Source: Symbiodinium natans (Eukaryota; Sar; Dinophyceae; Suessiales; Symbiodiniaceae). From it: DNA of 64,000 nucleotides. Both the position numbers and the translations under genes were made by a program. The notes beneath the pieces are model-generated. The model was not told where the DNA came from. It did no database searches and saw only the letters and a program-made list of their open reading frames with translations. The first letter of the stretch is position 1. Each line of letters starts with the position of its first letter. Location: contig CAJNDS010002250.1 in NCBI GenBank assembly GCA_905221605.1, positions 324,001 to 388,000 of the forward strand, in the 5' to 3' direction. Below, piece by piece: positions 27,001-38,600 of this stretch.

Positions 27001-30000
27001 TGATACTGATGCCATGATGATACCCATGAGAAAAATTTGGTACTGTAAGAATGATGGGCCCATTGCCCTCTCTGCATCCTGAGGGTTTGGTTTGGAGGGC
27101 TGCTCCGCCGAGCCACTCCGGCGTCCTGGATGCTGATGCGATATTCCAGGTCCTTCCGCATCTTAGCGGTGATGATCTGCCTCAGGGGTTTTGGGTTCAG
27201 AGTTTCAGGTTTAGGGTTCACGGCTCAGGGCTCAGGGTCTCGGATTCATAGGATAGCTGCTCCAAAAGAGCAGTAAGAGTCTGACAGGGGGGCCCAGGAG
27301 CTACGTGCCATGCGGGACAAGTCATCCCAGGAAGCCCCAACCTGGGTCGTGAGGAACTGGGCCTGAGGGCTTCGCGACCCTGGAGCTTCGGGGTCTCAAG
27401 AGAAAGACCCTGCCGAGGCGCTTGAAGACTGACTTCTCCAGGGTCCACAGCTCCACCCGGTCGCTAGAGACCTGAAGCAAGAAGGGGGGCAACTCCAGGA
27501 ATGATATTAAGGGAAATGCAAGATCTCAAAGGACCCCCCTGGAAAAGCCGTCTTCGGATACTTGCAGGGATACGGCTCAGAGTCTCGGAGGGGGGGGGGG
27601 GTAAGCCTAACCCTCAGCCCTTAAATCCCAGCTTGAGGGTTTATGGGGTATCGCGCTTAGGGTTTCGGGTGCCCCAAACCCTGCTTCGCTGGCCTGCACC
27701 GTGGCGCTCCGCGGCTCGTCAAAGAGCAGGGCTCGCTCCTTTGGGGTGCTGGAAGCCCTGAATCCTCTGAAACATGGGGGCGGTTTCCCCTGAGGGGCGC
27801 CCCCCTACTATGGAAAACCAGATCCCCACCCGAAACCCATGGCAAACATGATCCAGGCGTCGCCAAAAGATGCATTCTTGCCCTGGGTTCGTATCTTCTT
27901 CCCGTCAATGGTCACCTCGGGGTGTTAGAAGAGTCGGAGTTGGGCTTCTTTGAGCTCAAGGGGACTCGAAGTACACAGAATAGGGCTCAAGTAGTCGTGC
28001 AGGGACTGTCCTAGACTTTCCCCCAAACGGTAGCGCTTCCCTCAGCTGCAACTGCCGCATTCAGCCCTTGGCTGTGACTTCACCCTTGACGATCACGAAG
28101 AAGTGGTTGCCAGACTCGCCTGCTCGCGGCAATGCGGGGGCCGTGATCCCCGAAGCCCTGAATCCTCTTGGGGGGCGGGGGGGGGGTCCCAAAACTAGGG
28201 TACCTATTTGAGGTATCCTGATAGGTTCTTTGGGGTCTCCGAAAAAAAGTGGCCACTTCTGAAGGTCGATCCCCACCGCAACGGGTACGGTGAAGTTTCT
28301 CAGGATGTGGGCTCCAATGCGGCCTTGCCGAATCACCACTTCACCAAGGGAGCGATGGCTGCTCTGCAGTGACCTTGCTTCTTCTGTTTGGGGCATCAGG
28401 GTTTTGAAGCTTGGGAGCTGAGGAACTTGGTGTTTTAATTCGCCTCGGCTTCCTGCCGAGAAGCGTCTGGAACAAGCAGACCCGGATCGGGCCTCCTTCC
28501 CCCCTAACCCAACCCTTCCCCCATCCCCCCAACCCCCCCCCCTTTAACCCCCCCTTTTTTTGCGAAACCCTCTTTCCTCCTTTCCTGTCCTGGGGCCGGC
28601 CCGGCTGCCGAGGCGGCGCGCGCAAGCGTTTACAATTACTTGCGAGCTATTCCCCAAGCATGCACAACCCCAATCCGATACAAACTGACGCCACTTGCCG
28701 CCAGCTTCCTTTTGCCTCCTTCAAGAGCAACCGAAAGCCTTGTAAACCTTACCCTAGAAGTAACCCTGAACAGCATGTATACCCAGGAAGGACACTCCCG
28801 CCTAACCCTCACGCCACTCTGGAAAACAACGAATCCTCTTGGCTTGGGCCCCGGACCGGACTACCCTCTGCGTCTGCTGCTTGTTCAGATGGCGGAAGAT
28901 TGGCACCTCCAAACATCTTTCTAACTAAATGTAACTAAATGGGCCAGAAGCTTTAGGCCTTTTTGCGTCTTAGGGTTTTTTTGGAGCGCTCTTAATTTAA
29001 CGGTTTCAGGATGTTTTGGGTTTAAGTGCTGGGTGCTTAGAGGGATTTGTGTTGGTTCTTTTGCCGGCTCAGGGGCTTGTTGCTTCCAGAACTCATACAG
29101 ACCCACAAGTCCCAAACTCCACCTGCCGGGGTCCAAGCTCTGTCTCTGGACACTCTTGAAGCTCTTGAAGCTTGGGGCTTCATGTGGCTTTGAGGGTTTT
29201 GGTTCCCTCTGGCTGAAGACATCCCCAATAGCCTTCTTGACCGCCAGCATCTTCTGCGCGAAGCGCTCGCCACCCGTGGTGCTGGAGGCGGAAGTGGCCC
29301 TTTGTGGCTCTAGGGCTCTGATGGGAGGGAGGAACCCTCAACCCTGCAAGCCCCAAACCCGAAAAGCCCTCAAACTCGAGAGCCGAGCGGCGCTTGTGCC
29401 TCATCATCCCCCGTGCCAAGAGCAGCCTCCAGGCCTGGTGAGGATTTGGGCGATTTCGGGGGGTTGGGGGCGCAGAGTTTAGGAGTTTAGGGTTGGGGCT
29501 GGCGGAGATGAACTCCTGTCTGCAGGAGCTACTTGGAACTTTCCCGTTGCGGCCGCCCCAGCCTAAACCCTACCTTTTACGCCTCGAGCATGAGCCCGAA
29601 AGCCCTTCACCCTGGACCCTCAAGCATCTGAGCCTAAATCCCTAGACAGCCCAAGCCCTCAGAGCCCTTTTTTTTCCGACCCCCCTGCGCCTGACTCAGT
29701 GAGCAGGGCCACCTGTGACAGCGCAGGTTGGAGTCTTACGCGGCTTTGAAATCCTTTCGGTTCTTGGGAAAAGCTGAGGCCCTCTTGTCGCGATTAGGGG
29801 GCTGAGACCCCACCTGGGAAGCTCCAGACCGAATTCGTACTGCGGAGAAGCTCCCAAAAACCCTAGAAACCCTCAAGCCTGAAAATCGAGTTTAAGGGAT
29901 TAAAGGCTTAAGGCTGCGTGCACGCAAAATCGGGAGGAACACAAAAGGGAACACAAAGGGAACACAAAGCGCCCGCTTCACGCCTTGGCCCCCTCCTCGC

Positions 30001-32651
30001 CGGCCACGAGGTCCAGGCGCTCCCTCGCCAAGCTCGGCTGAGGCTCCAGATGCAGGTGGAATGTGGGGGGTTTAGGAAAAATAAGGGACACCTAATAGAG
30101 TCTCCCAAAATCATAAAATTCCCTTATTAATAAGGACCCCAATAAGGCACCCCTAATTCGGAAACCCCCCATGGGTGGCGGTTCCTTGTGTTAGGGTAGG
30201 AGAGTCTCAAGTTTTTGGTGCAAGGTCTAGGGTTCACAGCTTCACGAACGAGGTTTCCGCTCTTTGGGGATGGCGCTAAGGTGCCGACCTCGAGGAGGGA
30301 GCTAAAGGAAGTCTGTGTGATGCTAGGATTCTCGAGTTCTGGGCCTGGGTGAATGCAGCATCTTCGCAATCCATCTGATCCTCCCACTGCCCTGAAAAGC
30401 CCAATCCCAAGCCCTACACTCCGCCAGCACAAGCCACGGATCTTGAGCAAAACCAGCTCGAAACCGGCACTTAACTCCACGCACAACGCCCTCACCCCGC
30501 ACCTCGTGATTTCCGAGTTGGCCCGGGTCCTCAAAGGGAGGGCTTCAGGTCTAGACAAGGCCGTAGCAGGTCTGGGGGCTTTGGGGGGGCTTCGGGGGTT
30601 TAGGCGAAGCCGAGGGACATGACCAGCGGGCCGGACATGGTCTCAGCCGGCAAGGAGTTGTGGCGCTGGTGTTGCATCACCTGGACGATGTTTGGGGCTT
30701 AGGTACCTTCCGGGACTTCCGGGAGGTGGAGCTGCTTTGGGGTCTGAGGCCTTCTGTGGCTGGGCCCTCTTAGGGTCTCGTGATGGCTCACAAGCATGGA
30801 ACCCTAGACTTCCTGGACCCGAAAACCTGAAACCCCTCAACTTAAATCCCAGAACCCAAACTTCGCCAGAGAGGCCTCAAAGGCCTGGCCCGGCAGCACG
30901 ATCGGCTGGTCTGGATTCGCATGGTCCTGGATTCTGGGGTTGGGCAGGTTTGAGGGGGGTTGGGGGGTGGGCGGTGGGGGGTGGGGGTTGCGGGGAGTTT
31001 TAGGATGTGTTGGTATTGAGGAGTTTCGGGCCTAGGGCTTTGGCGGTTGGCTTTGTGGGTCGAGGGGTTCACAAGGCCCTTTCTTCGAACCCCCCCCCCC
31101 CCACATCTCCGTTCTGTTCACTTTGCAGGTCACTTACAGCTCCCAGGAGAAGCCGATTGTCCAGTGTTGGATGCGGGCATCAAGGAACAGATCACTTACG
31201 TTGAAAGCCCTTGCAGCTGGAACTTCGAGCTCCTGAAGTGCTCTAGTTTTGGAGCCACCTGAGCCGGTGGCACCAAAAGGCCCTGAAAATCAATGCCCGA
31301 AACAACCGAAAGAATCAAGGCCCGATCCAAGTCTTTGCACATGAGCTGAGGTCGCAACAGAGACACTTCCTTGTATCACAGCCTCGGGCAGCGCAGGCAC
31401 CGCAAAGCCCATCAGGGGGTAGGGGCTTATATATGACTTCGTGGAAAGCTGCTTCTCAAAAACCAGGGCTCTCTTCTGGCTATTCTGGGTTACGGGAGCT
31501 CTTTGCAGATCGGGCTACCTCCTGGGCTCCATTTTGTCTCTATGACAGTACCTTCCCTATACTTCTGGATGCCTTAGAAGGGCCCATAAGTTTTCTCAAC
31601 TCCCACGATCTCTCTTGAAAACCTCAGAAAAGGGCCGCTACATCTTCAGATTTCCCTTATCCCTAAATGCCAGAAGCCGCCGAAGCCCCTAAACCCTGAA
31701 AGCCAAACCTCTTGACCTCTTAAGGCTTCGGATGGGGAGGTGTCAGCCTCAGGCCGCCGGAGTCCCAAACCACTGCTGGCCTACCGACAATGCCTCCTAC
31801 CCCAACCCCAAAACCACAAGCAGGGTTTAGGGTTTAGGGTTTGGGGTTTGGGGTTTGGGGCTTAGGGTTTGCCGAAAACCCCCGAACCCATGTTCGGCCG
31901 GGTTCGTGGGGAGGGGGGGGGTTCGATTCTGTGGGTTTCATGAGGTTCCTGAGATCTGCTGCCCAGCCGCAAGGAGGAGGAAGTCGCTGTTCCGCGCGGC
32001 TTCGATGAGGCTCCCGGCAGGCACCTCTTGTGAGCTTTTCAAGGTGTTGGCTCTCGAGGCTCTGGGGAAGGAGCATCTTAAGGGGGTTCGGGCAGGGGGC
32101 GGGGGGGGGGGGGGTTAAGGCAACTATAGTTCTGAGGCTTTCGTGTGCTGTTGCTGGACACGGGCTCTGGGGCCCTAGGTCTTAGAGGGCTTTTGCTATT
32201 GCTACCTGCTCGTGGGCTCAGTGTCTACAGAAGGGAAATAATCCTTGCGCCTCCATCATCTTCATGTTCTTCAGGATCGCTGACTGCTGCGACACGGCGA
32301 ACCTCAGCAACGGCATGCCATCGTCATCATTGCCGTCATCATCGCCATCATCATCACCTGCATTATCATCCTCCTGCATGTCCAAGCCCCACACACAAAA
32401 CACACCCAAAGAGCTCCTCAATCCCTGTCCTTCAAACCCCAAATCCCTCCCCTAAATTGCCTCACAAACCCTCACTCCCTAAACCCGAAAACAACCTAAA
32501 CCCCCAGATCACGAAACCCCTCAAACCCCCCGCCGCGAAAGCCAACCCGCGTTTCACCAGGAAGCACCCCCGAAACCCCTCAAACCCAGCCCCCTGAAAG
32601 CCCCTTGAATTCCCTGAGTTTGCCCCCCTCAACCTTTGAGACTCCGTAAGC

Positions 32652-32692
<41 letters not shown>

Positions 32693-35600
32693 CAGAGAGA
32701 CAGAGAGACAGAGAGACAGAGAGACAGAGAGACAGAGAGAGAGCTAAGAAGAGAAGAGAGAGGGAGAGAAGAGAGAGAAGAGAGAGGGAGAGCGAGAGAG
32801 CGAAGAGAGAAGAGAGAGGGAGACAAAACTGAAAAGCCGGCTCTTTCTTGCGGCTCGGGAGGCTGGCCGCAGGCCTGGGAGCTGCGGAGCGCCTCGAGGA
32901 CCAGGGACCTGGGGAACCCATCTTCATCTTGAAAGCTGGAGCTACAACAAAACACCCCCCCCCCCCCCCAAAAAAAAAAAAAAAAAAAACAATAATAAAA
33001 TTGAAAGCCAAGAGAAACTCCCCAACACCACGAAAAGGCGGGCCTGGAGAGGTAGACCAGCAAGTCCGGGCCGACGACGGACTTCCTGGAATTCAGGGCT
33101 CCGGCTCTTGGGCTCTACAACTTTGGGCACAACCATGAGTCCAGCATATCATCTTCATCTACTCCCCCGAACTCTAAGGAGCCTTTCAGTCGTGGTCGTG
33201 CCGATATCTGCCCGGACAAACCCAGCGGTCATTCTTCAGTCTTACGAGTAGGGTGTAGGGTTTAGGGTTGAAGGCGTTGCCTGGGAACCCTTGACTGCGG
33301 CAAGGCGCAAATTCTCTGCCTCAAGCCGCAGCAGTTCTGCCTGCGCTGCCAGGTACATGGGCTTGTAGGCTTGCAGGTTTCCAGGTTGAGGGCTTGGCTT
33401 TGGACAGTTGGCAAAAGGAAAGAGAAAGTCATTCCGTCGCGAAGCATCGTGGTTCTTTTTTGCAGGTACGCAGTACAGCAAAGAGCAAGCCGTTCCAGCA
33501 GTGCAGAGCAAACCATTCCGCATTCCGGCGTACTCTCTATCACGCACGTCTCTCTGAACTCACCATCGAAGGCGTTTCCGCTTTCGCCTGGATCTTGAGC
33601 TCCAATTCTGAGGGCGTCTGACAACCTTTGCAAACACCCCCTGTCACCCTCTCCACCACCGCGAGCAAAACACAGGGGGCAGGATGGCAGAGTTCCCCGC
33701 GTCTGAACCTTCCAGTCTCTATAGCTCGGCACTCATAGAAGACGGGAGGAGCATTATAAACGGGCCCTTGAAGACTACGTTGGCTAGTAGAGATTGGCAT
33801 GATTCCCAAACTTTCAACCTGCAGACTGCACCCACCACACCCTAAACCCACCCAGGATTGCCTCGGTCTCGGCCACCACCGTGGCTGAACGCGGGGCCCG
33901 GTGAAGCAGCGCCCGCTCTCCGAAGTAGTCACCTGCGAGAGTACCCACACCGCTTCGGCGTAACCTCCCCCAAGAGTTCGAGCCCAAGCGGGCTGCCGCA
34001 CAACTTCGATACCTTGAGCCTGTTTCCTCAGCCTGGCCCCCGCAACCCTGCACGCCTGGGCCGAGCTCCTTCTGATTCTCCTCGACGCGCAGCTGCCCTG
34101 GGGCCCCGGACGAGAAAGCCGCTTCAGCGTCGTTGGGGGACTTAAAATGGGCATGGTAGGGGAGAGATCACAAAGTGAATGGATGCTTGGGCCCCCTATA
34201 CACTGGACAACCCCGCTGAATTCACCCGACAATCCTGATGCAGAATTTTGTCATCTCAAGCCCTGAACCGTACAAAATCCTGGAAAAGGGGGGGGGAAGC
34301 TTGCAGCAAAAGAGCCTCGGACCGTTGGCCCCTGTGCATCACCGAAACCCCAACTTGAACTCTCAACGCACTACTAGCAAGTCGGGCCCTGAACCCTCAC
34401 CGATATGAACCAATACATGACGCCTATCCCAACAAGCCAAAACTTCAGGCTCTAAACGGGTCAAACATCCTTCACCTAGGAGCCCCTGAATATGAGAGAC
34501 GGCGGAGGGCGCACGAGCCTGGACGCAAGGGTTCCGGTTCAAGGCTTAGGGTTTTGAGGCGCTTTTTGGGGCTGAGTAACCTTAAACCCCAGACCCGGAA
34601 CCGCAGGGGCCGCCTCTTCGAATAAAGTAGAGGGCTGTGGAGAGTTCGCCCTTGGCCACCACCTGAGAACAACACCCGGCCGGCCATTTGGGGAATGGCC
34701 TTCGGGTTCTTTTGCTTTCGAGGGTCAAAGTTTGAGGATGCAGAGTCTAGGGTGTGCCAGGTTCGGTTTCCGGGTTGAGTGGGTTTAGGGTTTGGGGCAT
34801 GAAGCAGGAACAAGCCGTTTTCTGAATGGTCGGCTTGCGTGCTCACTTTATTCATGCGGCGTCACTCCGGAAACAAGTTGCCCAACAAGAACAGGAGACC
34901 AAAACGCAAAGCGATATTAACTCTTAAGGCATTTGCTGACACGTTCACTCGAAACTAACTTTGTGCCTTTTTTCATTCGACAAAATGCACGACAAAAGGG
35001 AGAAGAGAAATACAAAGCAAAGGAACGAGACCTGGATGACAGTTTCACAAACCCTTTCAAGAAACCTTCACAAAGCCTTCCTGAAAAGGAGTGCAGACCC
35101 TAACCGGTGCTCCCCCCCTGCCTGCCCCCCCGCCTGGCTAACCCTCAACCCTAAACCCCAAACCCCAAACCAACCCTCAACCCTAAACCCCAAACCCCAA
35201 ACCAACCCTCAACCCTAAACCCCAAACCCCAAACCCTAAACCCCAGACCCCAACCCCGAACCCCGAAGCCCCAAATGCAAGCGCCTTCCGACCAGCCGGC
35301 ACCTGGGGCTTGCTTTTGCTTCGGCTTGCTCGGGAGTGTGAAGAGATTAGGGTTTAGGGTTTAGGGTTTAGGGTTTAGGGTTTAGGGTTTAGGGTTTAGG
35401 GTTTAGGGTTTAGGGCCGGGTTTAGGATTAGAGAAGTTCCGGTCAAACGCATCTAACACGGCCCAGAATGATGCCGACGGAAGTGATTTTGCTGCCTTAT
35501 CCCTACTAAAGTTTTTTCCTATTGAAGATGTTCTCTTCGAGAAGACCATGTCCATTTTTTACGGATAGGGGTTTCGGGTTGGATTGTGGGTTTTCTATCG

Positions 35601-38600
35601 GGTGGGGCATGATATGGGGTTGAGTATGCTGTTTTTCATGGGGGGCATGCGTGGTTCCATTGTATTTTGGTGAGTTGAAGGTTGAGGCCTAGTTTGTAAT
35701 GGTTTGGGTGCTAAGGAGTGGGGATTGGTTGGAAAACGGTAGTGGTCTCCGCTAAGTAATGAACCCTCAACCCTGAACCCGCAAAAAGGGTGCTTAAGTT
35801 GCTAAGGTCCCAGTTGAGTGCAGGGGCCTGGAACTGAGAACTGGCATTCAGGGCTTAGGGATCAGGATTTAGGGTTTAGGGCTTAGGGGTTCAGAATTCA
35901 GGCGCTCTCGGCATCCTGTCGCATGCCAGTCACCGCTTGGAACGGCAAAGCTGCAACCCCTTTCCCGCACACCTTTAAGTTCCAACCCCAACAATCGAGG
36001 TCTCAACCTTGAAGAAAGCTTGGTCTGCGCGGCGTCTCGGGCTTTTGGTCGGAGATGTATTTGGCAATTCAGAGTCATATAGAGGTTGTGTGGGTGGGCG
36101 GGTGGCGATTGGGATTCCGGAATGGTTCTGCCAGCTTGGCCTCAACTTGGTTGTCCACACACCGGACCAAACTGCAGACTATTCAGGTCGCTGCCTATGA
36201 AACCCTCCGAGCTCCGACTGCAAAGTGATCCATACCAAGAGTCCCCCGACCTCTGCTTTGCCCAGGCGCAGACTCCTCCACGATGGCTGAGCTCAGCAGC
36301 TCGATTTGTCGGGGCGGCAGGCCCTTGAAGAAGGAGACGCAATCCTTGCCATGGTGCAGAAAAGCATGAAACTCACACGCCGGAGCGTGGCTTCTGGATT
36401 CAGGGCCTTCTGTATTCAAGGCCCCCAAATCTATCAACCTAAGTCTCTTAGGCTGACCACCCCAGAGCACTCACCAGACGACCTTGCTTGAAGGAAACTA
36501 AGAGTAAAACCCTTACAGAAAAAGGTCTTGGGGGGGCCTTTCGTGGCTTTGGGCCACTGCAGCGGAGGCTCCAGAAGCTTGCGATTCTCTCGCAGTCTCT
36601 CCTGCAGCGTTGCGAAAACAACTCCAGACCGTGAACCCAAGCTCGAGATACTTCCAGGGGGCCCGAACCTGTAAGTGTAGAATAAGCCCTCAACCCTCCT
36701 GTGTCTCGGAGAAGCCCACCGGACCCTTGAGCTACAGGAAACCAAAACCCTAAGTCCCTGCGTCCCAAACCCAAAAAACTCCCGGGAACAAAAACACCCA
36801 AGTCCCACCCGGATGCGCTCGGTGAGCATCTGCTGTATCTTCTGACCGTCGGCGCCCCAGAGACCCGACTTCACGCAGGGGTACACGGAGGAGGACCTGG
36901 GCTGGTGATACGGAAAGGATGCTTTTAAGGGGGCTTCAGAAGGGGTTTGGGGTTGATGGCTTTAGGGTACCAAAGGGTCTGTAGGATTGCGGGTTCAGGC
37001 CGCTGCCCCCCCCCCCCCCCACGCCCCGGTGTCGACAGAGGATCCAAATTACTTTCTGGGGTGGCTTTCGCCATACCACCCTTGCCTAGAAGCATGATAC
37101 TGGTAACAATAAGAACTATATGTGTTTCTTTGGGTTGTACATGAAATTCGTAACTCCCAAGAATAACATGTATAACAAGTATATCTGATGGTACGTAAAT
37201 TAATGCAAAGAATACAAGTCGACACAGCGGCTCCAAGGAGATAATCCTGACAATGATTCATGCAAAGCCCGCCTAAACCCCACAATGGAATCAGTTTGGG
37301 GTGTTAGGGGCTTAGGTAGAGCCTAGGCTTTAGCTTAGGTTTAAAGGTTTAGGGTTAGGGTTTCGGGTTTTGGGTTTAGGGTTTAGAGTTTGGGGTTTCG
37401 GGTTTAGGGTTTAGGGAGGCCAAGGAGCTGCGGCTGCTTCATCAGGAAGTTCCAGCCAAAGGTGCAGCCCCGGCCCTGCTTTCGAGTTGGGGTTTGGGGC
37501 TTGGGTTTACGGTTTAGGGTTTAGGGTTTAGGGTTTAGGGTTTAGGGTTTAGGGTTTAGGGTTTAGGGTTTGGGTTGGGTTAGGGTTTAGGGTTTAGGGT
37601 TCGGGGTTTCGGGTGCAAGGTTTGGGTTCAGGGTTTCGGGTTCAGGGTTTGGAGTTTAGGGCTCTTGCATGGGTGGCGATTAACAACTCTTGGTACCTTC
37701 TCAACTCAACCGCTGCAGCCCTACATCCTAGAAGCTCTCGAGGCCGTACCGGCTCCCTCTAGGACTGCCAGTAAATTGAACTTGTTTTTGCGATGACGGT
37801 GACAAGCAGGCTGTTGTATGATGCAACAGGGACATGATTACCCTCTCGATCATGCTTACACATATATATATATATGTATATACAGTAGTATGTGGCCAGA
37901 GAGATTAGATAGAATTTATCGATGGAGCACATGCACCCTGAACCCTACAAGCCCTTCAAAAATAGAGCAGGCCGCGAGGGTGGCCACCGGGGTTCCATCG
38001 ATCCGAACCTACGCGGAACAGCTTCTGGAGGTCCAGAGGCTCTTTGCCGGGGGGGGGGGGGGGGGGGGACCTTTCAAAAGAGGGGCTCCCCAAAAAGAGC
38101 CGAGCAGCATGGGGTCATGAGGGGCCGCAGCGCTTCAACGCTTGGGGCTTCGGGTCTCGGGTTGGAGTGACCCACGAAGCAAAGCGAAAGCCCTGCTTAA
38201 GCCTAAACCCTACATTTGAAGCCCAGACCCCGGAAAGCTTCCCCTGTCTTAAGTTAGGATGTTCCGGAGGGCTTGTCCCCGCACTCCCAGAAGAACCCCT
38301 AAACACGCGCGCCTCGAAGCTGCCATTGTCCACAACGAAGATGTATCCGCTGGCGCTGCCCACGCCGTCTGCGTGGGGACAAAAGGTATCCCAAAGTTTA
38401 CAGGGGCTGAGGGTTTAGAACTGAGGGTATAGGTGTGGCTAACCCTGAGGCCCTAAGACCCCAAGCCCCCAAACCCTTCACTATATAGGGAGCTTTCTGA
38501 GCGGCTGCTCTTTATGGGTGTCCCAGATATGGGCATTTCCCCAAATGGGGGGGTAAAGTGAATATACCCACAAATAATACGATCCTTATTATAGGAACCC

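Noticed and set aside
8497-28373. A natural PKG-dehydrogenase fusion protein
   Set aside because: The phase at the 25430 to 24768 join is wrong, the dehydrogenase has its own stop, and the PKG exons join perfectly across it.
33540-34232. 230-codon minus-strand frame over cNMP-B
   Set aside because: Reads the phosphate-cassette exon out of frame; the correct frame gives FGERALL.
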